Origin: Atherix ibis
Taxonomy: Eukaryota; Arthropoda; Insecta; Diptera; Athericidae
Assembly (NCBI GenBank): GCA_958298945.1
Contig: OY282610.1
Location: 46,631,667 to 46,695,666, forward strand
Direction: 5' to 3'
DNA length: 64,000 bases
Positions 47,110-60,300 of this stretch are shown here, one piece after another. The position numbers and the translations under genes were made by a program. The notes beneath the pieces are model-generated. The model saw nothing but the letters and a program-made list of their open reading frames with translations, had not been told where the DNA came from and made no database searches. Positions within the stretch are counted from its first letter, which is position 1. Each line of letters opens with the position of its first letter.

Positions 47110-48624
47110 TCATCTTTTTTTCTTATATTGTATTCGATTTTTAGTTTTTGCAATTTTCTTTTTTATCAATTTCGACAGTTGACTTCGAATTGTACTGTAG
47201 TCTTGCAGAGCATCAATATTATTGGCATGAAAGAATAGGGCACCATCTATAAATTGAAAAACATAAACAAATAGGAAAATTTACTTATATTTAAATTTCT
47301 GCTCATTTTGCACATACTTGACAAACGATCATCATTATCGTATATAAAGAACTTTTCAGTATGTTTAGTAGGTTTTTGGTCTTCGAACTGTTGAACGTCA
47401 ACTATATTATTTTTTCCTTTGTAAGTAGAAACTCCTTCATCTTCAGAGGACGATGAGTCATATTTGAAAGGATTGGTAACATCTATCGGCCTTGCTGGTA
47501 TATCAACAGCGACCTCATGTTCAGCAGCATTTTGCTCTTTATCTTTGTCAATCTGACTATTTCTGAACATTGTCAAAATACTTAATTCATTTCCCGTATT
47601 CTGGAACAAATTCTTTAAGTTTGCGCTTACATTGTAAACACGTTCTGTGGATACTTCAGGCGCATCATTTACAAAACCGGTCTCATTACTGTAAAAGTTG
47701 TTAATCTTTTGATCATCAACTTCTGTTTCCATTGGTTCATCATTCTTTTTGCGAAGAAATTTTCGATGCTCTTCTTTCTGTGGATCGAACCGTAATATAA
47801 TCGTTGGCATTACATTATGAGGATTCCTAGCTCTAGTATCAATCTGTTTTCCCAGAACTTGGCTCAGTATATCCATTTGCCTGTCGCGTTCACTATTTTC
47901 CAAATCTTTTGTTTGATCAAATTTTTCAGCGCTTTGTGTTTGTGATGGGTCAAGAAAGTTTGAGTCCAATTGAAATCTTTTATCTAAATTATATTTCGCC
48001 TGAAGTTTCATCAAAGCCTTTCCTTGTTCCCCTTGAAAATGCTCTTTTATTCGAAAATCACTGACATGCGCATTTTCATAGCCATCACTTTCTTCCTCAT
48101 CAAATATATTCAATTTTACTTTTCCAGAATCTGGCCTGTCTTCCAAATCACTATCGCAATCGAAGACAATCTTCTTAGATTTTGCATTATTCTGAAATAA
48201 AATTGACTTTGCAATATTTATATGCCAAGCATAATAATATTAAGAAAATGAATAAATGTGGGTAGAGGAAATTTGTTTCTATTCTCCACTTACAGTACTA
48301 CAAAGTGCTTGTTTTATTAAATTCTTCTGATTATTGTATTTGTCTTTCATTTGCTTAAGAGATTGTTTCCGTTTCAAATCGGATTTCAGTCCTTTTTCAT
48401 CTAAGGTTGGTAGCTTTATATCATTCTGTTTTGGTGAAACGTAATCCGATCTTGTATTCGGTATTGTTATCTGCAAAAGTAACCCAAACATTTTTCACTT
48501 GGTTAATAAAAGAAAGTTAATCAATTTATACCCTGCCGCCTTTAAATGATGCGCTCGCCTTTTTCTTTACTAAAATCATATCATTTTCTTCAATATCGTT
48601 CGAGTTTCCATTTAAGTTTTCCAT
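47110..48624 (-). CDS. NOL8-like nucleolar protein
   Basis: Four exons on the minus strand: 48532-48624, 48294-48470, 47318-48191, 47110-47246. They total 1281 bp, 426 aa, with GT/AG borders and matching phases throughout. Start MENLNGNSND; stop TGA 47110-47112. Recognised by the order of motifs typical of the C-terminal half of nucleolar protein 8: KKIVFDCDSD, IILRFDPQKEEHRKF (RYDP-like box), APEVSTERVYNVSANLKNLF, NPFKYDSSSSEDEG, KFFIYDNDDRLSNGALFFH, then a Lys-rich tail (KLIKKKIAKTKNRIQYKKKR) fit for nucleolar targeting. NOL8 acts in ribosome biogenesis. The RRM that starts vertebrate NOL8 is absent; residues 1-90 are charged and disordered. Divergent from ubiquilin, 1347 bp away. Confidence 0.75.
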
Positions 48625-49971
48625 TATTCTTTACAAATTCTGAGTTTAATTATGCCGCATAACCTTATATGCACGTGTTTTTACTTTACACTACAAATTG
48701 TCAAGATGACAGTCTTTTAAAAATGCGAAAAAATAATGTCCAGCAATAGCCCTTAATTTCAGTACGATATTCATTAATCAAATATTATTTAATTTACAAT
48801 TAATACAGTTCTTATCAATTCGTTATTTTATATATACGGTTCTATGGAAATAAAAAAATTACGTACGGAAATGTCAAATGGCTACGTAATTGCTGGCGTT
48901 AATGTTGTCAGCAATGATTTGAGTTAAATAATTTCGATAAAAGGTAGCGCTTACATGCACTATTAAATTGACATTTATTATATTCGATTCTATCGATTTC
49001 TTCTACACGTGATTCGTTTTATAAATAAAACGCGATTTAAAATTAAAATACATTTTATTAAAAGAAGATTAGTGATAATTTTGATTTAAATTGCGAAACA
49101 AAATCACATATTTTATATTTTATTTATATTTATATTCGTTTGATTATTCATAGTTTTTTTGTGGATACAATTCATATTCTTATATTCGTAAGTAGACGAA
49201 TTTAATGTAATTAAAAAAAATTAAAAATATATTTAACGTACATATGTAATTTAAGCATGATAATTAACTAAATAAGCTTTTGGAAGAGAAATTGATGGTA
49301 TTTAATGATTTTGTTTTTAATTTATTGTAGTTATATCCGTTTAATCTTCGTCGAACATTCGTTTTTACGATAAACTTCTATTATATTGTATTTTTTGGAA
49401 TATTTGTTAATTTATAATATATATATTTAAATTCTATTCAATTTGGTAATAGAACATTTTGTTTACTTTAATAAAACGTTTTTATTTGGGTATTTGATTA
49501 ATTTGTCAAGAATTGGTATTTATATATAAAAAAAAAAAAAGGTGCTCATTTTGTTTGAATCTTATAAAATAAAGTCATAAAATGTTTTAATATGTATGTA
49601 ATTATATTTTGATAATTATATATGTATATATATTATTATATAATAAATATTAAAATTAAACGAATAAAATACGTATACGAGTGCATAAAACTTTCTAGAA
49701 GAACACAGTTAGTGTGAGCATAGCCTTAGTCTAAGACGAATTTTGTTCGAATTTAGTTTTTCAAGTTTTCAATCGATCATGCCACCGTCAGTTTTGTAGA
49801 CCTGTTCGAAGTGACTTGTAGCTTTTCGAGTATTTGCCAACATTGTAGCGTTGTTATTTGGGGTAGTTTTTAATATATTTTCATCGTTAAATTTTTTTTC
49901 TATCCGGTTTCCATACTATAAAATACATTAATTGGAATATTATTGATTATAAAAACAGTTTTGTTAGCACA
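48625..49971. other. Divergent intergenic region, NOL8-like / ubiquilin
   Basis: 1347 bp between two start codons, so both promoters must lie here. AT-rich, with AT repeats at 49400-49440 and 49605-49640. The last 250 bp (from 49720) are less AT-rich and probably hold the ubiquilin 5' UTR. No classic TATA box is evident next to either gene. Confidence 0.5.
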
Positions 49972-52775
49972 ATGGCTGAGGGTACAGAAACATCCAAGAA
50001 AATTACGCTTACGGTGAAAACACCCACAGAAAAGATTACCGTCGAAGTGGTCGAGGATGCTGACATTAAAGATGTGAGTATATCAAATTAATGCCATTTA
50101 AGAAAGATATTTTAGATATATCAATCTGTTATTGACAATATACGGAATGTTGAAATTAATTAAATAGCAGAATTGTTTGCTTTAATTTCACAACATTTTA
50201 ACAGCGGATTTGTTGCAGTCAAGCAGCATACCATGGTGTTGTTTTGTGGTATTGCAAGTGAGAACATTTTAGCCTATTTGCCTTTGACTACTTGGAATGG
50301 GAGAACATTTTTAATTTAATTGACATTGTAACGTGACTCGGACATTTCTAACGCTCCGATTCCGATTAAATATGAACATGAATTGTACTGGTACGCTGCT
50401 TATGGTTCCACATGTCACCAGTATTTCGTAATTGAATTTTTGCTGTCACTGAGGATTCAGATTTGAATTTCAGTTGAATTTTTCGTTTTAGTTTACTTCC
50501 TTTTTGTTGATAAAGAAATACTTAAAAATTATGATTTTAAATTTTTGTACATTAATTTGTGGATTTAAAAACAAATATATTTATTAAAATCTTTTATTCT
50601 ATTTTCATAATATGCGATCGTAATTAGTTTAAAGTTTTGATTGCGAACAAGTTCAAAGTTGAAACGGACCAGCTATGTTTAATTTTTGCTGGTAAAATCA
50701 TGAAAGATTCCGATACTTTGAAGACTCATAACATAATGGATGGATATACAATTCACTTGGTTATAAAGTCGTTGCCGAGACCGGAACCAGCTGCCTCATC
50801 GAATACAAGCAATAGTTCACAAGCTGATGTTCGAGCTACGCCATTCGGTTTGAATCAATTGGGCGGCTTGCGGGGATTGGAACAATTGGCTGGTTCTGGA
50901 ACGTTTATGGATCTTCAGGCTAGGATGCAAAACGAATTTTCGAACTATTCGGATAATCTGCGAACATTGCTTGATAATCCATTGGCACAACAAATGATGA
51001 ATAATCCAGATTTAATGAGACAATTGATAACATCGAATCCACAAATGCAGGAGCTGATGCAACGCAATCCAGAAATATCGCATATGTTGAGTAATCCGGA
51101 GCTTCTTCGTCAAACAATGGGCTTGGCTAGTAATCCGTCAGTTCTGCAAGAGTTGATGAGGTCATATGATCGTGCCATGTCAAATTTGGAGAGTGTTCCA
51201 GGTGGATACAACGCAATGCAGCGTATTTATCGTGATATTCAAGAGCCTATGATGCGCGCCGCCTCGGAGCAATTTTCTCAGAATCCTTTTGCTGGCCTCA
51301 TTGAAAATAATACACAGGGTAAACTCAATAAAATCATATATTTTTTAACTTATCGATCTTTAATTTAAAATGAATTATTTGTACTTACATATTGATTTTA
51401 CGAATTAGGCGGTAATAATCCACAACAGGGTACAGAAAATCGTGATCCACTACCCAATCCTTGGGGTGGTACTGGTGCTCAGAATAACCAAATGGGAGGA
51501 TTTCTTGAAACGCCGCAAATGCAGAGCTTAATGCAACAGTTGACTGAAAATCCCGCACAATTGCAGAATCTTTTAAATGCACCATACACACGAAGTGTAA
51601 TGGATGCCCTTACTGCTGATCCCAATTTAGCTGCGGAAGTATGTACACAGATTCGTTATTGTTTTAATAGAATTAAATTTTTTAGCTTTAGTTTTTGCAT
51701 TTTACTAGAATTCAATTTGTTATATTCTTTTTTCATTTTGATTATTATAGATAATCGGAGGTAGTCCAATTCTTTCTAATAATCCATCACTACGAGAACA
51801 TTTACGCACATCTATGCCACAATTTGTAGAGCAGATGCGTAATCCCGAGATTCAAGCAATGCTTACCAATCCACAGGCTTTGCAAGCCATATCACTTATT
51901 CAACAGGGAATGGAACAGTTGCGTACGGTTGCTCCAAATTTGGTTAGTTCAATAGGATTATCGATTCCACCGTCACTCTATACAACAGCAACGGCTGCCA
52001 CGTCAACGACGAGTTCAACTACTGGTGGTACAACAGCAACGACAACGACGACGTCGTCGTCGGCTCCAGCAACAACAAATGTTTCGGGTGCTACCCGGAC
52101 TACTGCCTCTATTACAACATCAACTGCGGCACGTGCTGGACGTAACACAACAATGACAGCTGGCACAACTCCACCGGCCGGTACACAAGATTCAGAAGCA
52201 TTTAATTTTATTATGGCGCAAATGTTGCAAAATATGACCAATACGTCGAATGTAAATCAACCACCGGAGGAGAGATATTCTTCACAACTGGAACAGCTTA
52301 CAGCAATGGGATTTTTAAATAGAGAAGCTAATTTACAGGGTAAGTTTTTTCTGCTCTTACAAATTTGTCCTGTTCAGATTTGGTTCTATTTAAAATTATT
52401 ATTTTGTTAACAAATAGTCGAGGCAATGTTACGTAGAATTTTTGTTTCATGTTTCCTTGTCCGAAAATTGAAAAAAAAACTGAATTCCGTAATATTCAAA
52501 CTAGTAATTATTTTGTATCAATCATGCCAATTTATTAAAATTCAAGTAACATGTTTATTTATATTTTGGTACGATTAAAATGTTTACTTATTTTTCTGAC
52601 AAAAAGTGACAATTTTTGCAAAATAAAAGATAAAAAACATTCGTTACGAATTATTTTAACTATAAATTAATAATTTTCTTTTTTCATATCGATTTTAGCA
52701 TTAATTGCAACTTTTGGTGATCTTAATGCAGCCATTGAACGATTACTTGGACTAAATCAAATGTCTTTAAGCTAA
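49972..52775 (+). CDS. Ubqn: Ubiquilin
   Basis: Proteasome shuttle factor that binds ubiquitinated clients through its UBA and the proteasome through its UBL. Five exons: 49972-50073, 50628-51318, 51409-51638, 51751-52339, 52699-52775. They total 1689 bp, 562 aa, close to the fly protein. Phases agree at every join. Residues ~10-83 are the UBL ([50 protein letters not shown]). Next come STI1-type repeats rich in Met, Asn, Pro and Gln ([75 protein letters not shown]). A Thr/Ser/Ala-rich tract (~390-470) follows, then the UBA ([30 protein letters not shown]) ending MSLS. Exon 2 begins after TAATTAG at 50627, restoring [11 protein letters not shown]. Confidence 0.95.
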
Positions 52776-55700
52776 CATCATTATCGATAAGCTATTGATT
52801 ATTAACATAATAAACAAGTAATTAAAAAAGAACATGAAAACAAAAAAAACAAAAAATTTTAAAAAAAAACAATAGCAAAAAAACAATAAAACTGAAAATT
52901 TTAATTTTAAAAATTATACAGAGAAAGAAATCAAAACAAAACCAAAAAATGTAGAACGAAAAAAATTATAATGAATTAAGCAAAATTTATAAATCCGTGG
53001 AAAAATCAATTAAAACCGTTGTAGAGAGTGGAAAGAAATTAAAAAATGTATCTAGAAAGAGAAATTATTAGTATGACTGATAAAAATACACATAACAATT
53101 TAAGAGAGAGAATGAATATTAATAATAACATATAATTGATGATTATTGCCAAAAAGAAAACAAAAAAAATAAAAAAATTCAGAAGAAGAAATGTTGAATA
53201 AAATATATTTATTACTAATCAAAATAGAAACAAAAGCAAAATAAATATATATACAAGAAAAATAATAAAATCAGAAATCTACAGTATACATATTGCAGCC
53301 CCAAGGCGCTGGATATCCATCTTAAAAGAAAAGACAAATATTAAAAAATCCATAAAATTATCGTGTACTCAGAAGAAAAACTAACTTTATATTCAATTTC
53401 GATGTTATGAAATAACTACTATTATTTTTATCACTAAAACTAAATGTATGAGTAAGCAATTATTCCTCATGTAATACTTATACATAAAATTAGTAATGAC
53501 GATAATGATAAAATAAATATGTTGGTTAAAAAATTGATAACAGCATTTTAAATTATTTCGCATTGTTATTGAACAATAAAACTTAGATGTTAGATGAACT
53601 AAAATAAAACTAGCAGTTAAAATATATTAATTGCTGCTTTTCTTTTATTTCATAAAAAGAGGAATAAATATATTGATAATAATGAATTTTATATTTTATA
53701 AACCAAACGAAAAATTATTTAGTTATGTTACTGGTTAAAATGATAAGAAAAAGCAAAGATGTGTTTGTTATATTAAAGAAACGGTAAAAAATGATAATAT
53801 TATATAACTTATAATTAAAAAAAAAATATATATTAAAATATATAGAAAATATATTCAATAAAGATGAATTAAAATTTTCATAATGACGAGGAATTCAATC
53901 GAAAGATTTTTTTTCTTTTATTAAATTAAACCATTTTTTTTATCTGTTTTTATTGCTTTTTGTTTTTAATTTTTATATATGAAAAATGATATTTGAAATT
54001 ATTCTTTAATATACTTTTCAAATGGTTGTAGTTGAATTAATAGGTGTCAGTATAAAATATTTCAATAATTTTTGTTTTTGTGATATTTGTGTGAAATTGT
54101 ATTTGTTTAATTAAAAATACGCATTTATTTAATTTTTTAAATTATTTTCCGTGTGTACATTTACAGAAATAACAAATAAAAAATATAAATGATTAGAATA
54201 TTGTATGCATTTTTATGTGAAATATATAATGTTGGGATTAAGTAATATATGGATAGTAGCACATTGTTCTACTCTTCCTGTTCATGTTTTTTTCTTAGCT
54301 TTTATTAATTAAATGACTTTTTTTTTCTCTTTGACTATTTAATGTTTGTTTTTTATATGATCAACTTAATTTCCGAATTTATATTACCAGAATATGTTAT
54401 GTATAGTATCATTTTTCATATATATTTGAATATAGTTTAGTGAACAATCATATATAATTTTTTAAATATGTTTAAATATCATATATTTGAGTCAAAAAAA
54501 TAATGAAAAGTAGTTTCTGTTTATAATGCAACTATTTAATCTCTGGTACACATTATATAATGTGAATTAAAACTTAACAAATAGAAAATGCGTATGTACA
54601 CAGTAAATATTGTAATAATATTAAAAATTGATATCAATTGTTAAGTCGGATGCGTTCGTTTATAATTTATAATAAAAAAAAACTTCAAATAGAAGAAAGA
54701 AAGAGAAAATTGTTCAATCAGTTAGTTAATTCAAATTATAATTTTGGCAATTACCTATTTTTCAATTTTCTTGCGTTGTTTTTGTTACATTGGCTATATT
54801 TCTTCTCTTTTTCTCTTTTCCTCAGCTTTAATCTTGTAACTATATAAAACAGAACGCATCATTAAAGAAAAATATATGAATAAAAAAGAAAAAAATGATA
54901 TAAAAACTAATGTAGCAATATAAGTGTTTCCACAGTGCTGCTTCTGAGTGCTTTCACCCTTTCAAAAAAAATATATATATGAAGAGAAAAAATTTCTTAT
55001 AGTATGCAGTTAAGATTGATCAATAAAATAATTCCATATACACAAAAAATTATCTAATTGAAGTTTTATTAGATTATATAAAATAAAATATAAAGTGTTA
55101 TATTATCGAATTATCAACATTCAAAAATCAATTAAGTAATTCTACGTTGTGTTTTTATCGGTAACAATTGATTTTACTTATATGAAACTCAAGAACTATT
55201 ACTAAAATTATTTTTATAAAGAACATGGGCGAATATTTGCATACAAAATCCAATTTCATAGTGAAAATTCTGAATATAAGTAGTGTTTATTAAAAATTTT
55301 AACAGAATATGCTTCGGATAAAAATTCGTAAAATTATTTTAGGTAAAATATTCAACAGTTTTTGAAATAATTATAAAAAAATAAGAATGCGAATGACTTT
55401 ACTTAGGAGATTTTTAATTATGTACTTTTTTCGGAAAATATGTTTGCAGGAAAGATATTTTTTTTAAATGTTTTCGGGTTAATTTATTTTACGAGTCTTA
55501 GGAAAAATCTTAAATTTATTTGATATATTCCGAGAGCTTGATTTAACAGGCTTAGTTGCCGCGACATAAGTAAATCGGGATTGATGGCATTGAATATTAT
55601 GTTGTATGCCAATGCCACCCAATATTGGGTTACATCACAATAAAGTGTTTGAACCAAAATTTGTTTTAACAACGAATGATTACTACCAGTTAAAATTCTT

Positions 55701-56200
55701 TATCTCCTATAGTCACTCTGGTAGGTTCAAATTGTCTTGGTTATGATTTCAAGATGTAATATTGAGTTAATAGAGTGAATTTCAAAATTTATTGTGGTAA
55801 AAGAAGTGTTCTTTTCTAAATTACACTATCTTGTCTATTTGAATTAAATATTTTACAAATAGCGATGTTGAATCCAAAAATTACAATATATTTTCAGGGG
55901 TTGATTTACTTTGCACTTTAAAGAGAGATGTTCATATTGTAGATTCTGGAGTGGACAAGTGCCTTATGCTATATGGATTCAAGTTTCACTGGTATTTTGC
56001 CATGTAAACGAAATCGTTTTAGCTTATAAGCCAGCAGATTGACTACAAATTTTGTATACCTTTTTTGTGTGATCTGCAATTATTCTAAGACAACAAACAG
56101 ATTTTTTAAACAGGAGCAACAGTAACATGACATATAAGAGAGGAGTGTACTTATTGATGCATCTCTAAATCATGAGATTTACTCTAAGCTGAATTTATTA
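52776..56200. other. Ubiquilin 3' flank and AT-rich DNA
   Basis: Very A-rich just after the stop, with many AATAAA signals (52885, 53197, 53513, 53576 and others), so the 3' UTR end cannot be fixed. No gene is seen to 56.2 kb. The 55.48-55.67 kb minus-strand frame (starting MLKQILVQTLYCDVTQYW) is not recognised. Confidence 0.5.
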
Positions 56201-56209
56201 ATTGTCTTG

Positions 56210-57060
56210 CCAAGTATCTATTTAAGTTTTCGGGTAGTGAAAATGAGTACAATTTCTTTTACAAAAGGATTGATATGGAATGATAGTTATGCGAATATCA
56301 AATTTTCTGTATCGACTAACAGACAATTTAAAAACAAATTGAACATTAAAGTAGCGATGGATCAAACTATTACAAATATAATAGGAAGCAACGACGATTG
56401 TTCGGAGGATTTTCGATTGAAGGGATTTGATTCAACCGTAATTGAAATGCCTGTTTGATCCCCATAGTTCTATTCCGTATGCTCATATGGCTTTTAATGC
56501 TATATTGTAGGTAAGTAATTTTCTGTCAACAGTCAGTTTTGACAGTTTATCTAAACGTTTTTCTATTTGTCTGTAACGTCTTCGTTTCAGTTCAATTTTG
56601 TGCGTGTATGATTCTTTTGTGGAACTATATTGCCGTTAATATATATTGGAAGGGATGGTTGTTGGCATTAAGTAAAAGTAACATGAACACTCTTCTGTTC
56701 GTTAACCTTTATTCTCCACTTTCTATACTAGTTTTGAAGGGAGTCAATATGGTTTTTTAAATGGTAGGAGGTAGTATTTGGGTTTTTGTGTCTTGACAGA
56801 ATTGCAGTGTCATCAGCATATATGTGAACATGCTGTTAGAATGAATATCAAATATTCGTGGGTTTAAATATTATACAGGAGAAACCAGTAAGAATAGCAA
56901 ATATCACTGGGAATTATTTGAAAATATCTTTCGGAGAGATAGTATCTAATGATGAGAAAATAAGTGCGGATTGGGGGCCATATTTTGAGTGCGACTTCTT
57001 CAAATACATTAAGGATATCTAGGAATACGCCTGGACAATACTCTGCTCACGATAAGATAC
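56210..57060 (-). pseudogene. Decayed Jockey retrotransposon fragment
   Basis: Minus strand, across frames: CPGVFLDIL near 57030 (motif A), RTYFLIIRYYLSERYFQIIP near 56940, a damaged GVPQG region with YNI at about 56870, a damaged YADDTA near 56820 (ICCHCNSVKTQK-like), AYGIELWGSN near 56490, SLQSKILRTIVVASYYICN near 56410, and HRYFNVQFVFKLSVSRYRK to about 56280. This matches the layout of the 29.3-30.4 kb copy, with far more changes. Host frames on the plus strand here are shadows of it. Confidence 0.75.
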
Positions 57061-57114
57061 TATACGAGAGCAGTTTGATAAATTAGTGTTAAATTAAAGA
57101 AACAATTAATTTAC

Positions 57115-57345
57115 TCAATAAAAATTGATTTTTTCCTTTAGCATAGTCTTCTTTTTGCTCTTTATTGCAGCTTCCGTATACCATCAGTGTATAAGTACGA
57201 TTGGTCGTATATATCTTTTTATTAAGCCATTTCTTTATGTTTGGAAATAGGAGGGAAGGAGCTAAATGTGCAAAATACGGTAGCTGGAGAAGAAATTCAT
57301 GACGTAATTTCACTAATTTTACTGTTCCAAAAATTTAATTGACTT
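57115..57345 (-). pseudogene. Mariner transposase C-terminal fragment
   Basis: Reads LRHEFLLQLPYFAHLAPSLL (Asp 3 block with both Asp lost: SPD has become FAH, and the second Asp is lost too), FPNIKKWLNKKIYTTNRTYT, then KGKNQF. It resembles the tails of the elements at 8.4 and 30.8 kb. It sits just upstream (by minus-strand order) of the Jockey remnant. Only the tail survives. Confidence 0.7.
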
Positions 57346-60300
57346 ATCGATAAAAACTGTTGAACTGTGGAATGCTCATTTTAAATCCAAATTGCTAATT
57401 TGGAATTATGAATTTTGTATATAACATATTTTTTATGTAATCTGCTATGGAAAATAAAGTGATTGTGTTTAGTTGAATATTAGAAAGAAATTTTTAAATT
57501 TACACGCACAACAATCAATGAAATGGAGCATTTCTTAACAACTCGTTTTTTTCTAATCAATAAATTACAATAATTTGATTCTGGTTTTTTCCTAACAAAT
57601 AAAATGCTACTTTTCATAAAAAGAAAATCGCATTGTTCGCAATCGAAAAAAAACTATATTAATACGGGGATTTGATGTTAACGCCATCTATGCGCATACG
57701 AGGCCAGTTACTAATCGTACGGTTTGTATAGCACTGCATTATCGATTGGACAAGGCCATTCGAATTAATCACACCAAATAATTGATCGTTCTTAAATCAA
57801 AATGGTTTTACAATTTATGCATAAATTTCTAGTATCAGAAAAAAATTCAGTTTCAATAATATACGAGTACATTATAAATAGCTTATCATGACTTTTTAAA
57901 TTTTAACAATATTGTTAATAAGTATAAAATTTTATATCTAAAGTCAAATTGATTATTATTGATGATGATTTGGTAAATGGATATTATAAATTCTGGCATT
58001 TCCAGAGTACTTTTTTTATTGAGTATATTTCCTAATTAGTAGATTTTTCTACTTTAAATTTATAAATAATGCAAAAATAATTTTTTAACAATAATGCATA
58101 ATGGTATAAAAGTACATTCTAAAAATATGGCATGTTCGTTTGAAAAAACTGAAAAAATTGCGATTATTATAATTTCAATATTGATAATCGGTTAGAGGGT
58201 AGTGTAAATTTGATACGATAAAAATATTTTCCATTTAAATAAATTTCCGTTTTTTTTAAATATTTTGAAGAGAAATCTTCAAATGATCTTGATATTTTTT
58301 AGCGGCAATGTACTCATACACATGTGGGCTATTGTATTAATGAGCCCCACAATAGCTGTTGAGCTGAATGCGCACTAGTTCAGTTGTTTTGCTGAATAGT
58401 AAATTCTGCGTTGATCAGTTATTGAAATCTGAATGGAAATGAATATTTAAATGTGATATAATTTAGCAAATAGCGAAATTAACGTGAGGTGGTGAGTCGC
58501 AGCCAATTCAGCAAGCTATTCAGTTGCGGAAAATCTCACGTAGGCAGATAGTGTACTTGTTAAGTGGGCTGTATTTCATGTATCATATTGTATGTATTCA
58601 TATACAGCCATATGAATGCACATATTCAGCTTAGGTGATTCCAACAACACATGGCCGCTGTTTTCTTATTTTCTTTTCAGTGCCTCTGGTCAATACAGTG
58701 TCTTTGGTATTATTTCAGTCCAAGAATATCTGCTTAGCAGATATGAACGCTTTGGAGTCAAATGATTTATTCGAAAACTATTTGAAGTTAGAATTTACGG
58801 CAAATTTTGAGATATATTTTTAAGAAAATTTTTTTGTTCGGTTGTATTTTATATAAAATTTTTTTGTTTTGGTGTTCCTTTAGCTCTGGTATGGTAGTTT
58901 GTTATCTGTCGTCGTCTATAATTTCATAGTAAAAATTCCAAATCTTCATGGAAGTGTACTTCATACTTATTATATGTTGTAAAATGAAAATTTAGTGTTT
59001 TTTTTTCAAAGGAATGTTTAGTAGCCGGTTAATTTGTTTTTTGTTTTTTTTACATATTCTTGTGATTGGTTTGGTTTTTATATGAAAAAAAATCTACTTT
59101 AAAAAATTGTGCATTTTTTTATATTTTTTTAAAAAACAAATAAGAAATAATTAAATTGAATTATTAATTTAATAATACTGTTACAGTGTTTGTGATTAAT
59201 TTTGTTCAAGGGGGGGTGGATTTATTGAAAGGGGCGGTTAAAAATAAACAAACATGATAGAAGTGCCTTAATAACTACTAACAACCGCCCTATGGATTGG
59301 CATCGAATTCACCGAGAGCTCTATAATAAAATAGTTGAACCGTTTTAAGGATATTCCATAGCTGTTGGAAAAATTCGTATTACTATCAATTTTGAAAGTT
59401 GCAATACATAAAGGAGGCGCTTCTTTTCAAAATTAACTATAACTGAATTTTTCTTCTGATAAAAATTGCGGTTAGTACGAGTATAAATTAATAAATTCCT
59501 TTTATTAGTAATTTTTAGTGTACGGATATTAATTAATATGAGCATTTATGAGATATTGAGTGAACAATTTTTCAGGATACAGAGAGATTATTTTCTTATC
59601 CATTTGTAAAGGATAGTGTGTGTCTGGAATTCTATTATTTGATTTATTATTTATGATCATAGTTTTTTTTTGTTTGTTAACTATTCATTTCTAATACAAG
59701 AAAATTTATCCTTGTTCATAGCAATACGACTGTATCGTCCTTTGAATAGATCTACAAGAATTAGAAGAGTCATTCTTTTTCCTTGTTCAATTTTTATTTG
59801 GAACCCATGTGCATACTATTAAATATGTATGTTATTCGATTTTGGAATAAGTTTTTTTTTGTTTTTCCCTTATTAACATATGATCCGTTTTTGAATTTCT
59901 GGTTTGATTATCATCCATGTAGGTAAAAAGATCAGTTTTTGGTGAATAGTAGTTATAGACGACGAGAATTACCATACGAAACTCTTAAAGTTGAAATGCT
60001 TCATTCGTCTGGCTAGAATGATAAGATAGTCATAGTCTACGGACATGTTTTAACTCAGTCTCGATGTCACAAAAATCATCTCATTTCCCTAACAAATGCT
60101 CGTATGTTGGCCATAGAACGAATTGTTGCTGTTCATTTATCAGAGTGCATCGATTGGTAGTAAGTATACGATGGATGATGATGGCCTGCTACAATATCTT
60201 GAATGGCGGAATTGGGAACGGTTTCGATTCAATGGAATTTCTGTTCAAAAGATTCACGTTGACCAGTGTACGAGTTTAGTTAGAGTAGTTGTGAACATGA

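Noticed and set aside
51978..52241. Val/Ala-rich minus-strand frame
   Set aside because: Antisense shadow of the Thr/Ala-rich linker of ubiquilin.
56207..56458. 83-codon plus-strand frame
   Set aside because: Shadow of the decayed Jockey tail, whose family motifs read clearly on the minus strand.
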